64,000 bases of DNA from DASSFG01 sp035547915 (GTDB lineage: Bacteria; Planctomycetota; Planctomycetia; Pirellulales; JAICIG01), in assembly GCA_035547915.1 (NCBI GenBank), contig DASZTS010000023.1, positions 372,001 to 436,000 on the forward strand, written 5' to 3'. Positions 25,684-34,534 of this stretch are shown one piece after another. The position numbers were made by a program, and so were the translations under genes. A model generated the notes under the pieces. The model did no database searches and was not told the origin of the DNA. It saw only the letters and a list, made by a program, of their open reading frames with translations. The stretch's first letter is position 1. Each line of letters starts with the position of its first letter.

Positions 25684-26547
25684 CTAGTTACCTTGCAGCC
25701 GAGCAGCGTGCAGTGTGTTCTGCAACAGCATGGTGACGGTCAACGGGCCGACACCACCGGGTACTGGCGTAATCATTCCGGCGACCTCCCTGACCCGATC
25801 GAAGTCGACGTCACCCACAAGTCCATCGGGCAATCGGTTGATGCCCACGTCGACGACCACGGCGCCGGGCTTCACCATGTCGGCGGTCACAAACCGCGCT
25901 CGGCCGATCGCCACGATCAGGATGTCGGCCTGGCGTGTAATGTCCGGCAGATCAGGGGTGTTGCTGTGACAAACCGTAACCGTGGCATCCGCCTCCGGAC
26001 CGCGTTGCATGAGGATATTCGCCATCGGCTTACCCACGATGTCGCTACGGCCGACGACCACGACGCGCCGTCCGGCAATCCGTACGCCACGCCGCAGTAA
26101 GAGCTGCTGTATACCGTGCGGAGTGCAGGGCAAGAACCGCGGACGCCCCTGTACGATGCGGCCGACATTCTCGGGGTGAAATGCGTCAACGTCCTTCAGC
26201 GGATCGATGGCGTCGAGCACGCGCGTGGTATCGACGGCCGCGGGCAACGGCAATTGAACCAGAATTCCGTGCACCTTCTTGTCGCGGTTGAGCGTGTGGA
26301 CGAGCGTCAGCACGTCTTCGGTCGAAACATTCGCCGGCAGCCGGTGAAGATGGCTCTCCAAGCCCGCCCGTTCACACGCCTGGCGTTTGTTGCGCACGTA
26401 GACCTTGCTGGCCGGCTCCTCGCCGACCAACACCGCCGCCAACGAGGGAACGATGCCGTTGTTTTCGATAAAGTCGGCGACATCGACCGCCAACTCCGAT
26501 TGCAATTCGGCGGCCACTCCTTTGCCGTCAAGGATGATCGCGCTCAT
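25684..26547 (-). CDS. folD: Methylenetetrahydrofolate dehydrogenase/cyclohydrolase
   Basis: 287 residues, normal for FolD, the bifunctional enzyme interconverting 5,10-methylene-THF and 10-formyl-THF. Seen: VGEEPASKVYVRNKRQACE with the catalytic Tyr and Lys, VQLPLPAAVDTTRVLDAIDPLKDVDAFH (split here: substrate site), PCTPHGIQQLL, RVVVVGRSDIVGKPMA for NADP binding, and the C-terminal PVPGGVGPLTVTML signature. ATG start at 26547, three bases after the stop of fabH, so the two are very probably co-transcribed. It converges on the PP2C gene with a 43-bp gap. Confidence 0.97.
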   Translation of the reverse strand: MSAIILDGKGVAAELQSELAVDVADFIENNGIVPSLAAVLVGEEPASKVYVRNKRQACERAGLESHLHRLPANVSTEDVLTLVHTLNRDKKVHGILVQLPLPAAVDTTRVLDAIDPLKDVDAFHPENVGRIVQGRPRFLPCTPHGIQQLLLRRGVRIAGRRVVVVGRSDIVGKPMANILMQRGPEADATVTVCHSNTPDLPDITRQADILIVAIGRARFVTADMVKPGAVVVDVGINRLPDGLVGDVDFDRVREVAGMITPVPGGVGPLTVTMLLQNTLHAARLQGN

Positions 26548-26550
26548 ATC

Positions 26551-27576
26551 TCACCAACGCCAGACGGCCGTTCCCCACGCCAACCCCGCCCCGAAGCCGC
26601 TCACCAAGATCCGATCTCCACGGCGAATACGGCCCTGCGAGATCGCTTCGTCCAAGGCCAGCGGGATACTGCCGGCCGACGTATTGCCATAACGGTCGAG
26701 GTTCAAAAAGACCCTCTTCCGGTCGATCCCCAACACGTCGGTCGCCGCGTAGATGATCCGCACGTTGGCTTGGTGCAGCACAACCAGATCGATGTCGCCG
26801 GGGGCCAGGTTCGACTCCTTGAGCACCGCCGTGATCGATTCGTCCAATAACCGCACCGCCCACTTGAACACCGACCGCCCATCCATCTGCAAATACTGCC
26901 AACCCTCGTCGACCAGGTTGGCCGCGAACGGCACCCGTGAACCGCCCATCCGGCGGCAGAGCAGATCGCCGCCCGATCCATCGGAGCCCAGCGTGTAAGA
27001 GATCAGCCCCTGTTCACGCTCACCGGCCGCCAACAACACGGCACCGGCGCCATCGCCGAACAACGGATAGGTCTGTTGATCCTTGGGATTGAGGATGCGC
27101 GAGTTGCAGTCGGCTCCGATGATCAGTGCCAACTTGCTATTGCCGGTGCACACGAACTGCCCGCCGATGACGAGCGCGTACATGAAGCCGGCGCAGGCGG
27201 CCTGCAGATCGACGGCCGGAGCGCGGATGCCGAGTTGATCTTGCACCAGGCAAGCGGTGGCCGGAAACGACATATCGGGGGTGAATGTGCCGACCAGCAC
27301 GAGATCGACATCCGAAGGTTTGGCGCCAGCGCGTTCCAGGCATTGCCGCGCCGCCAACACGGCCATGTCGCTGGTGGCCATTTCGGGCGGAGCCTGCCGG
27401 CGCTCGCGGATACCGGTGCGCTGCACGATCCAAGAAGGATCGAAGCCGAAGCGGGCGTGCAAATCGTCGTTGGTCACGACAATATCCGGCACGTAGCTGC
27501 CGGTGGCCACAACCTGCACGCCTCTCAGCGACCGCAGAGGTCCTCGCCGGTTTTCGTCGATCAATTCGCCGCTCAT
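26551..27576 (-). CDS. fabH: Beta-ketoacyl-ACP synthase III (KAS III)
   Basis: 341 residues. It starts fatty acid synthesis by condensing an acyl-CoA with malonyl-ACP. The catalytic triad is visible: Cys128 in QAACAGF, His268 in VLHQANVRII, Asn298 in YGNTSAGSIPLAL. Other family features are TGIRERR near residue 55, FGDGAGAVLL and the C-terminal GFGAGLAWGTAVW, which fits classic FabH rather than a secondary-metabolism homologue. Tightly packed between the oxidoreductase upstream (15 bp) and folD downstream (3 bp). The fabD/fabG/acpP genes that often follow are not here. Confidence 0.95.
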   Translation of the reverse strand: MSGELIDENRRGPLRSLRGVQVVATGSYVPDIVVTNDDLHARFGFDPSWIVQRTGIRERRQAPPEMATSDMAVLAARQCLERAGAKPSDVDLVLVGTFTPDMSFPATACLVQDQLGIRAPAVDLQAACAGFMYALVIGGQFVCTGNSKLALIIGADCNSRILNPKDQQTYPLFGDGAGAVLLAAGEREQGLISYTLGSDGSGGDLLCRRMGGSRVPFAANLVDEGWQYLQMDGRSVFKWAVRLLDESITAVLKESNLAPGDIDLVVLHQANVRIIYAATDVLGIDRKRVFLNLDRYGNTSAGSIPLALDEAISQGRIRRGDRILVSGFGAGLAWGTAVWRW

Positions 27577-27591
27577 TCAGGCGCCGCTCAT

Positions 27592-28710
27592 TCAGGCTCG
27601 GTTGGCAATCTCGATCCAGCGGCGCTCACGATGCGATTGCAGCACCGCGTCGGCGACGAGTTGGGCATTCAGGCCGTCGTAGAAGCTGGGTACCGCCTGG
27701 CGGCCCTCGGTGATCGCGGAAACAAACTCCCACATCAGGTCATATCGAAAGACCGTCGCCGGCTTCCCCTCACGGGGGTCGCGCGGGCTCCCCGCCGGCT
27801 TCAAAAATTCCTCGGGCACCGCCTCTGGCGCCAGGTCTCGCCCGGTACGCCCCAGCAGTATCGTGTTCGGCTCGTGCAGGCGGTAGACCGCCGATCCCTC
27901 CGAACCGTTGATCTCCGCCCACTCGTGCCCGAAGCCGTCGCGATGGTATCCCTTGGCCAGCGTCGTGCCTTCCCAGACGCCGGTGGCCCCGCTGGAAAAC
28001 TCACCGATCAAGCTCGACCAATCGTCTACGTTCGAAGGCGGACAGCTTTTGCCGTCGACCGTGGTCGTGCGTGGCGCGAAGCGGGCCACCGCACCGCAGA
28101 CCCGCTCGATCGGCCCCATCAAGTCGGCCGCGAAGTCGAGCCGGTGGATCGTCATGTCGAACAGGTCGCCGGCGCCGGCCAGGTGCTCGTATTGCCGCCA
28201 GCCCCAACTCGTCTCGGGCCAGTCGAGGAACCTTTGCGACCGGAAGTGTCGCGGCTCACCCAACGCACCACTGGCGGCGAGGTGCTTCATGTAACGCATC
28301 GAGGGCGCGAAGCGATAGGTGAAGGCGGTCATGTGCACCACGCGGGCTTCGCGGGCGGCCTCATACATCTCGCGCACTTCGCCGCCGTTCAGGCCCAATG
28401 GCTTTTCGCACATGATGTGCTTGCCATGTCGCGCGGCGGCCAACGCGATCGGGCGGTGCGTGAAGTTGGGGGTGCAGACGATCACCGCATCCACTTCCGG
28501 ATCGGCGCAGAGCGCCTCGCCATCGGTTGTGACCTTTTCGACCCCCCATTCCTTACGGCGTCGTTCGAGCAAACCCGCATCGGAATCGCACACCGCAACC
28601 AGCTTCGCCCGCGAATCAAGCCGGATCCCGGGCACGTGGTGGTAGTCGCTCACTGCTCCCGCCCCGATGATAGCGATGCGGACAGGAGGGGTTGTCTTCA
28701 CGACCGTCAT
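27592..28710 (-). CDS. Gfo/Idh/MocA-family oxidoreductase
   Basis: 372 residues, a normal family length. NAD(P)-dependent dehydrogenase acting probably on a sugar or cyclitol. The N-terminal Rossmann fold has IAIIGAGAVSDYHHVPG. CTPNFTHRP and CEKPLGLN are the classic family signatures, the Lys of EKP being catalytic. The C-terminal domain has DLFDMTIHRLDFAADL with the conserved His. Substrate cannot be inferred. It probably heads the leftward run with fabH and folD, with a weak promoter candidate at 28751-28779. A second, distinct family member lies at 57488. Confidence 0.9.
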   Translation of the reverse strand: MTVVKTTPPVRIAIIGAGAVSDYHHVPGIRLDSRAKLVAVCDSDAGLLERRRKEWGVEKVTTDGEALCADPEVDAVIVCTPNFTHRPIALAAARHGKHIMCEKPLGLNGGEVREMYEAAREARVVHMTAFTYRFAPSMRYMKHLAASGALGEPRHFRSQRFLDWPETSWGWRQYEHLAGAGDLFDMTIHRLDFAADLMGPIERVCGAVARFAPRTTTVDGKSCPPSNVDDWSSLIGEFSSGATGVWEGTTLAKGYHRDGFGHEWAEINGSEGSAVYRLHEPNTILLGRTGRDLAPEAVPEEFLKPAGSPRDPREGKPATVFRYDLMWEFVSAITEGRQAVPSFYDGLNAQLVADAVLQSHRERRWIEIANRA

Positions 28711-28750
28711 GACAGAACGAGATCCGGGGCGCTAGCGGGTGCAAACTGAC

Positions 28751-28779
28751 AGCGTAAGAAGTTCGACGGTCGTTCACAA
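28751..28779 (-). promoter_or_regulatory. Weak promoter candidate before the Gfo/Idh-fabH-folD run
   Basis: Read leftward, TTGTGA (28779-28774) and TACGCT (28756-28751) are spaced 17 bp, about 40 bp before the start codon at 28710. The -35 box matches well in its first three bases, the -10 box in three of six. Confidence 0.25.
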
Positions 28780-28935
28780 GACCGCTTTGCCTGGTTTACC
28801 TGAACCCCGTGCGCTGCGGCGGGACTAAGGTCCGCTTCAATGGCCAGCGACAGAGAAGCCACTGCGATCGGGAAGCCTATAAATCGACCAACGCCTCATG
28901 CTTTTTCGCGGTTTCCGAGACGGCTTCGCGGGCCT

Positions 28936-29784
28936 CTAGACACCACGACGGCGTGCTTCGATCCAGGACCGCACGAGCGTCTCGTCACGCAGCAGGCGGG
29001 CCAGGTCGGCGCCTAGTTCTGCGAATAACTGGGCGTGCTGGAAGAAAACGTCTTCTGCACCGCCCGAAGCATCGCCCACGACGGGTAATCGCTGCCGCCA
29101 ACGGATCGAGTCTCGTAATTGGACGCACAGGAAGTCCAACAGATCGAGCCCCGTCGGACTCATCACGCCTACGGCCAACGAATATGCCGCCTCGTGCGCG
29201 GCGGCCCGATGCCAATAACCGTGCGGAATGTAAAGCCAATCGCCGGCGGCGAGCAGGCACTTACTCAGCGGCATGATCTCCCGCTCGTAGCGCATGTCTT
29301 GCGGGATGTTTTGGGCCACCGGCCACGGATTGACCGTATTTTTGCGCAACAGGTACTCTTTGCTGCCGGCCGTCTGGAGGATGAATACATCCTCGACGTC
29401 GTAATGCCAGCCGAAGCCGTGCTGTTGGGCCGGAGTGCAGTAGAGGTGGACGTCGACCGCGGCGCGGAAGTCGCGCTCAAACCCGCCCGCCAACTCCGCG
29501 ATCTCGGAATGGCAGCGTTCGGCATGGCGGACCAGCACGGTATGTCCGTCGTCGAACAGTCGCCGCGCCTCGGCGGCCGTTGGTTTCTGCGTTCCTTCCC
29601 AACGGCGACCTTCTTTGACAACAAGCACGTCGGCCTCGTCATGCGCGAGGATCGACTCGAGGGTCGCCCAACTTGCCAAGTGCTTGAACGAGGTCGCTCC
29701 GCCAGGGAGCGAAAACGGTTGCCTTAGATAATATTCGTCGATGAATCTTCGCAGCGGAAACTCACCGAGAAGCTGCTCGATCAT
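28936..29784 (-). CDS. JmjC/cupin-4 domain protein, ribosomal-oxygenase-like
   Basis: 282 residues. Resembles Fe(II)/2-oxoglutarate oxygenases of the cupin-4 (RoxA/YcfD-like) group, which hydroxylate ribosomal proteins in other bacteria. N-terminal FPLRRFIDEYYLRQPFSLPG is typical of the group. The iron site reads HGFGWHYDVEDVFILQ (H-x-D) with the distal His in YIPHGYWHRAAA. KEYLLRK could contribute 2-oxoglutarate binding. Length is shorter than E. coli YcfD (373), mainly at the C-terminus. Leftward, 76 bp after the squalene-cyclase-like lipoprotein. Substrate is not known. Confidence 0.8.
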   Translation of the reverse strand: MIEQLLGEFPLRRFIDEYYLRQPFSLPGGATSFKHLASWATLESILAHDEADVLVVKEGRRWEGTQKPTAAEARRLFDDGHTVLVRHAERCHSEIAELAGGFERDFRAAVDVHLYCTPAQQHGFGWHYDVEDVFILQTAGSKEYLLRKNTVNPWPVAQNIPQDMRYEREIMPLSKCLLAAGDWLYIPHGYWHRAAAHEAAYSLAVGVMSPTGLDLLDFLCVQLRDSIRWRQRLPVVGDASGGAEDVFFQHAQLFAELGADLARLLRDETLVRSWIEARRRGV

Positions 29785-29860
29785 CGGGGGTCAGGGACCG
29801 GCGAGGACGGTTCCGCGGTTGATGAAAAGCGTGACGCGCGAGGTTCCATCAAGCGGTCTT

Positions 29861-30979
29861 TTAGTGGGCGAGGGCCAGTATTGCGAACGCCGTCGCCGCG
29901 TCGGACATAAACTTGCCGACATGGGTATCGGGGTCGCGCTTTTTGATAACCGATACGCAGCGCCAATCGCCCGTCGTCGTCTGATTGCGCTTCAGCCAAT
30001 CCAACCCCTTGGCAATCTGTTTGTCGCTCTTTGACGCGCCGCCTGCCTGGAGGACGTGCAGAATCAGGCCCGTTGCGTAGCCGTCCGATGCGGTCTCCTG
30101 GGCTGAACCATCGACGCGCGACCACATGCCAAGCGACGACAGAGCCCAACCGCCGTCTTCTCGTTGCTTGTCGAATAACTTCGCGCTCACTTGCTGTTGC
30201 TCGGGCGGTGCAAGAATGCCCGGAAGGTATACGGCTGCCCAGAGGGCCCAGGCTTGGTTGTGCAAGTCTTCTCGCGAAAGCTCGTTTCGCAAGTATTCGC
30301 GGAGCATGCCGACACCGGCCTCGCTGTCGGCAGCGTTTTCTGCGTCCGCGGAGTAGTAGCCCGGCGCGGTCCCGACGGCGATGGCGGCGAGTGTCGCTCC
30401 GAGGTATCGCGAGTCGGCATAGCCCCAAGGCGGCTCATCGAAGTCGAGCCATTCCCAGGCCCCTCGGTGAGCACCCGTTTTGATCTGCGTCGACCACAAG
30501 TTCGAAAACGCTTGTTGGGTCGCTGCGCTCGGCGTCGATCTCGCCTGCCGGCGGTCGTCGCCAGCGAGAATGACCGCGTTCAAGATCGCTTCCGTGCCCC
30601 GCGACTCTTGTTTCTTTTGGTCGCCGCTGTCGTAGAACAATCTGAACGCCGGCGTGTCGAGGTTCTTCCAATTCTCGACGCGCATGCGAGTCTGGGCGAG
30701 CAGCCTGGCCTCCTCTTCCGTCGGCGCGGCCGCGCCGCTGACCGTGCGCAGCACCGGCCGGGCGAGGAGGTAGGGGAGAACCGTATGGCAGCTAATGCAC
30801 GTAGACCGTGTGTTTCCCTCGCCCCGGCCATCATGCGCAAACCACGATCTAGCGCGCTCGTCAAGATAATTGCCCGCCGCACCCTTGTTCCAGCCCGGAG
30901 CTTCGTCCTCCGCGCAAACGACCACACAGCCAGCCAGGGCCACGGCAAGCAGAACCAGGATGGGAATTTGACGAGGCAT
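29861..30979 (-). CDS. Lipoprotein with haem-binding CxxCH motif and squalene-cyclase-like repeats
   Basis: 372 residues. N-terminal signal with lipobox ALAGC (Cys18), then a single cytochrome-c-type haem motif C61-I-S-C-H65 (CISCHTVLPYLLARP), then an all-helical region recalling prenyltransferase/squalene-oxidase repeats: GAWEWLDFDEPPWGYADS, EDGGWALSSLGMW, ASDGYATGLILHVLQ and GLDWLKRNQTTTGDWRC. The aspartate-rich DXDD motif of true squalene cyclases is not seen, so catalysis of that kind is unlikely. The combination with haem suggests an exported electron-transfer or sensing protein of the sort common in planctomycetes. Leftward, between the MIP18-family and JmjC genes. Confidence 0.8.
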   Translation of the reverse strand: MPRQIPILVLLAVALAGCVVVCAEDEAPGWNKGAAGNYLDERARSWFAHDGRGEGNTRSTCISCHTVLPYLLARPVLRTVSGAAAPTEEEARLLAQTRMRVENWKNLDTPAFRLFYDSGDQKKQESRGTEAILNAVILAGDDRRQARSTPSAATQQAFSNLWSTQIKTGAHRGAWEWLDFDEPPWGYADSRYLGATLAAIAVGTAPGYYSADAENAADSEAGVGMLREYLRNELSREDLHNQAWALWAAVYLPGILAPPEQQQVSAKLFDKQREDGGWALSSLGMWSRVDGSAQETASDGYATGLILHVLQAGGASKSDKQIAKGLDWLKRNQTTTGDWRCVSVIKKRDPDTHVGKFMSDAATAFAILALAH

Positions 30980-31049
30980 CGAAGTCGTCGCTCGCTGAAG
31001 CGTCCGCGCCCCATCGAAAGCGCCGCCCCTCTCGAAGGACGCTAGATCT

Positions 31050-31367
31050 CTAAAAAATGCCGAGTTGGTCGCGGGCGTCTTCGGTCATGCGGTCAGGCGT
31101 CCAGGGAGGGATCATGACGAGCTTGACTTCCACCTGCCCGACCCCTTCGAGTCGCCCCAGCACGTCCTTCGAGTTCTGGATCAACTGCGGGCCCGCGGGA
31201 CAGGCCGGACTGGTCATGGTCATCTCGATCGCGACGTCCGATTTCCCCTCAGGCGCCTCCGCGACAGTCACGGTATAGACCAATCCGAGGTCGATGATGT
31301 TCACGAAGAGTTCGGGATCGACGACCTGCTTGAGCGCCTCGCGGACCGTATCTTCGTTGATGGGCAT
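31050..31367 (-). CDS. MIP18/DUF59-family iron-sulfur assembly protein (SufT/PaaD-like)
   Basis: 105 residues, typical for a stand-alone DUF59 protein. N-terminal EDTVREALKQVVDPELFVNIIDLGLVY (split for reading) is the family hallmark (DPE..vNIvdLGLVY), followed by VAIEMTMTSPACPAGPQL, which carries the conserved Cys, and VEVKLVMIPPWTPDRM. Members act in Fe-S cluster maturation or delivery. No suf or isc genes are adjacent, so SufT itself is only one option. It has its own excellent promoter at 31412-31439. Confidence 0.9.
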   Translation of the reverse strand: MPINEDTVREALKQVVDPELFVNIIDLGLVYTVTVAEAPEGKSDVAIEMTMTSPACPAGPQLIQNSKDVLGRLEGVGQVEVKLVMIPPWTPDRMTEDARDQLGIF

Positions 31368-31411
31368 GCAATCACTTCTTGCGGGTTCGTCAAATCGGCT
31401 GAGTGAAATCG

Positions 31412-31439
31412 ATTATAGCCCTGCTCGCTGTATCGTCAA
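31412..31439 (-). promoter_or_regulatory. Near-consensus sigma70 promoter for the MIP18-family gene
   Basis: Read leftward, TTGACG (31439-31434) is followed after 16 bp by a perfect TATAAT (31417-31412). Transcription should begin near 31405, about 38 nt before the ATG at 31367. It is the best promoter I found in the window and suggests strong housekeeping-type expression. Confidence 0.7.
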
Positions 31440-31490
31440 AAGTGGCCGACGTACCGATCAGGTCACGATCGGCGGAGAAGGCCGGCCATT

Positions 31491-33980
31491 TCAAGTTCGC
31501 CGCGCCTGCGGATACGACGCGTGGCTCGTCTCGAGCACCTTCGCAATCTCGCCGGCCAATTGGCCGATGAAGGGCTCGCGAAATAGATTCACGTGCTCGC
31601 CTTCGATGCGATGCTCCTCGACTCCACCCAGAGCCCAAGGCCCCCAGCCCATGAACGGCTCGCGGTGCATCGGAGTAGCGTCCTGCCGGGCTCGGAAGAG
31701 AGTCAGCCTGCCCGCAAAGGGCTCTGGCCGATACTCCACGAGCGCACTCATGTTCGCTTGAAACACCTGGAAGACATGCTGGTCTTCGATCGGACTATCG
31801 TTGAACGCCAGCAGCCGCGCCCGTTCGGCACGGACACGGAAGAACGCCAGTTGCTCGTCGGCCGAAAGGTTCTTCAGTTCCTCTTCGCTGGGTCGCAAAT
31901 CGGGAGGAAAGAGCTGCAACAGCATCGGCACGAAATCGTCTTCGTCGAAGGCCTCTCCCGGCTTGATCATGCCCGCGTCGATGATGGCCACCAACGCGGC
32001 AGGTTGGCCTTGCGCGGCAAGCTGCCGGGCCATCTCAAATACGATCAGGCCGCCCAACGACCAACCCAGGAGCCAATACGGCCCGCTCGGCTGGATTTTG
32101 CGCAACTCGGCGACATAGTCGGCCGCCATTTCTTCCAGACGAGCCCGAGGCGGCTCGCGGCCATCGATGCCGCGGGCCTGCAAGCCGTAGACAGGCTGCT
32201 GTTCGGGAAGCAATCGAGCCAGCTCGCGATAACAGAAGACCGTGCCGCCTGCCGGGTGGGCACAGAACAACGGAGGACGCGAACCGGCGCGCTGCGGTCG
32301 AATGGGCACCAGGCACGCGGCCGGCTGATCGCCCGAGCGGAGAACGTCGGCCAGACGTTCAATCGTCGGCTCTTGGAACAACCAGACGAGGGGCAACTTG
32401 CGCCCGAACTCGCGTTCGACCTCGGCCATCAAACGCACGGCCATCAACGAGTCGCCCCCCAACTCGAAAAAGTTGTCGCGCACGCCGACCTTTTCACGGC
32501 CCGTCAATTCGCTCCAAATCGATACAAGCAGCCGTTCGACCGTATCGCGCGGCGCGACGTATTCCGCGGACACGGCCGGCGCCGCGCCCGCAGTCGATGA
32601 CGAAGTGACACTCCAATCGGGGAGCGCTCGGACGCCAACGGCATCGGCGGCGGCCGGCCGAGCGTGCAACAACGATTCGACGTCCTCATCGCCGAATCCG
32701 GGTAGGCGGCGGATCAGATCGACGAACTCGCGCAGAAGGTTCTCGCCCTCGGCCGTCGAGAAACGGCGCTCGTCGTAGCGCAGATCGAATGAAAACTCAT
32801 CCGGCCGTACCACAACCGACAGCGGAAGGACCGTTGTAGCAGTCGCCTCCAACTCACGGATGCGCAATCCCAGCAGATCTTCCAAGTTGTCGTTGGCCCG
32901 TGGGTAGTTCTCCAAGACCACCAGACTCTCGAAGAGCCGTGCCTTCGGGCCGATTTCGCTCAAGCGTTCGATACCGACAAGTGGAGTATGCTGATATGTG
33001 GTCAATTCGCCCAGGCTCGACTGCACCTGCTTCAGCCAAGCACCGACACTTTGCCTTTCCGGTAGCTTCACCCGCAGGGGTACGTTGTTGATGAACGGCC
33101 CGATGATCGTTTCCACTCCCGGCAACTCCGCCGGGCGACCGGACACCGTCGTGCCGAACACAACGTCACGGTCGCCCGAATGGCGCGCCAGCAGCACGGC
33201 CCACGCCGCATGGACGAGCGTGCTCAGCGTAAGCTGCCGATCTCGCAGGCGATCACGTATGGCCGGCACCTCATCGGCCGGTAGCTTGGCAAAGTGTGAT
33301 CCAAAGCGGTTCGTCGCTTCGCGCGCTCCGCCGTCGCGCCGGCCACCGATCGGCGTGGGAGAACGGAAGCCGGCCAAAAGGGTTTGCCAGAAGGTTTCGG
33401 CCGAGGCCTGATTCTGCTTCTCAAGCCAGCCCACGTATTCACGGAAGCCGGGCTGACGGCGCTCGGTCAGCGGCCGGCCCGTGACAAGCCGGGCATAGGT
33501 CTCCAGCACCTCCGCCACGAGGATGGCGAGACTCCAGCCATCGAACAGCAGGTGATGCGCGCGGCAGTAGAAGCGAAACTGGTCGTCTGCCAGACGAAAC
33601 AGATCGAGGCGTACCAGTGGCGCTTTGGTGAGATCGAAGGGCTCCTGCCGGGCGGCCGACGACCACTCGTCCAGCCGCCGCATCTGGTCGTCGGCCGGTG
33701 CATCGCGCCAATCATGTTCGGTGAGCGGCAAATCGACCCGTTCGCGGACTACCTGTAGCGGCCGTTCGAGCCCCTGCCAAAGGATGGCCGTGCGCAGCGC
33801 CGGATGGCGCTCGGCCGTGCGCTGCCAAGCCTGCCGTATCCGCGGAATATCGAGCGGTCCCTCGATCGCCGCGCTCAATTGCTCGAGGAACAGTGGCGAC
33901 TGCGGAGCGCCGAGCGCGCGAACCAGCATCATCTGCTGCATGCCCGTCAGCGGGAAAATGTCGGCAACGTTTTTGAGCAC
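31491..33980 (-). CDS. NRPS termination module: condensation, carrier and thioesterase domains, no adenylation domain
   Basis: 829 residues starting at GTG. Residues 1-430 are a condensation domain (ADIFPLTGMQQMML at the start; active-site H142-H-L-L-F-D-G148; later VVFGTTVSGRPAELPGVE). Residues 480-550 are a carrier domain with FELGGDSLMAVRL, Ser511 being the phosphopantetheine site. Residues 565-825 are a type I thioesterase with LLGWSLGGLIVFEMA (Ser641) and upstream LFCAHPAGG. There is no adenylation domain between condensation and carrier domains, and none elsewhere in the window. The enzyme must receive an amino-acyl or other acyl group loaded in trans, or act as an ester/amide-forming terminal module. 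No phosphopantetheinyl transferase or transporter is adjacent. The product is unknown. Confidence 0.93.
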   Translation of the reverse strand: MLKNVADIFPLTGMQQMMLVRALGAPQSPLFLEQLSAAIEGPLDIPRIRQAWQRTAERHPALRTAILWQGLERPLQVVRERVDLPLTEHDWRDAPADDQMRRLDEWSSAARQEPFDLTKAPLVRLDLFRLADDQFRFYCRAHHLLFDGWSLAILVAEVLETYARLVTGRPLTERRQPGFREYVGWLEKQNQASAETFWQTLLAGFRSPTPIGGRRDGGAREATNRFGSHFAKLPADEVPAIRDRLRDRQLTLSTLVHAAWAVLLARHSGDRDVVFGTTVSGRPAELPGVETIIGPFINNVPLRVKLPERQSVGAWLKQVQSSLGELTTYQHTPLVGIERLSEIGPKARLFESLVVLENYPRANDNLEDLLGLRIRELEATATTVLPLSVVVRPDEFSFDLRYDERRFSTAEGENLLREFVDLIRRLPGFGDEDVESLLHARPAAADAVGVRALPDWSVTSSSTAGAAPAVSAEYVAPRDTVERLLVSIWSELTGREKVGVRDNFFELGGDSLMAVRLMAEVEREFGRKLPLVWLFQEPTIERLADVLRSGDQPAACLVPIRPQRAGSRPPLFCAHPAGGTVFCYRELARLLPEQQPVYGLQARGIDGREPPRARLEEMAADYVAELRKIQPSGPYWLLGWSLGGLIVFEMARQLAAQGQPAALVAIIDAGMIKPGEAFDEDDFVPMLLQLFPPDLRPSEEELKNLSADEQLAFFRVRAERARLLAFNDSPIEDQHVFQVFQANMSALVEYRPEPFAGRLTLFRARQDATPMHREPFMGWGPWALGGVEEHRIEGEHVNLFREPFIGQLAGEIAKVLETSHASYPQARRT

Positions 33981-34139
33981 GATTTGGCAGACGCTTAGGG
34001 GGTGTGGACCAAGGAACTCGCCATCATCCTACAGCGCTCGACTTCGAGCGAAAGAACAACCAGGCCGATTTGAATACGATCGACACGGCCGCTCATCTCG
34101 TATTACCTCGCGACGATAAAAATCGCGGCAAAACTCGCC

Positions 34140-34167
34140 TTGCTCTCCACGGTCCGGTCGCTATGAT
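34140..34167 (+). promoter_or_regulatory. Promoter candidate for the small lipoprotein
   Basis: TTGCTC (34140-34145) and TATGAT (34162-34167) are separated by 16 bp. The -10 box matches five of six positions. Start would be near 34174, about 40 nt before the GTG at 34214. Confidence 0.4.
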
Positions 34168-34213
34168 GCCGCCCCGCCTGCATTTCCACTTCTCCTGTCT
34201 GGAGGCAATCGTG

Positions 34214-34510
34214 GTGCTCCACCGACCACCAGAACCGCCTAGCGTCATCTCGGCCGTCTTCACCACCTTGCGTCGCGCAGCGCCTTGGGCGGCATTGGCT
34301 TTCGTCGCGGGCTGTCAGAGCGACGGCGAAATGGTCGATTCGGGGAGGGGACGCGCCTCCATGCTGGCGCCCACGTCGGTCCAAGAATATGCCCGCCAGA
34401 AGGGCATCAGCAACGAGCAGGCCCGCCACGAGTTGCAACAAAAAGTCAACGACGGCGACTCCGCCGAGGCGGTCAAGAACATCGACGAGGTTGGAACCTC
34501 GGCACCCTGA
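34214..34510 (+). CDS. Small lipoprotein
   Basis: About 98 residues. A hydrophobic N-terminus ends in a lipobox (WAALAFVAGCQSDG), followed by a short polar domain (SVQEYARQKGISNEQARHELQQK). I do not recognise a family. The frame stays open upstream from 34004, but GGAGG at 34201-34205 is eight bases from GTG 34214 (five from an alternative GTG at 34211), and a promoter candidate at 34140 supports the short form. It converges on speE with a 24-bp gap. Confidence 0.65.
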   Translation: MLHRPPEPPSVISAVFTTLRRAAPWAALAFVAGCQSDGEMVDSGRGRASMLAPTSVQEYARQKGISNEQARHELQQKVNDGDSAEAVKNIDEVGTSAP

Positions 34511-34534
34511 CGCCGGGTTCGGTTCGAACGCAGC

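Noticed and set aside
27076..28749. A 557-codon rightward frame opposite fabH and the oxidoreductase
   Set aside because: It spans two genes with intact catalytic motifs on the other strand. Its Arg/His/Val-rich translation has no domain.
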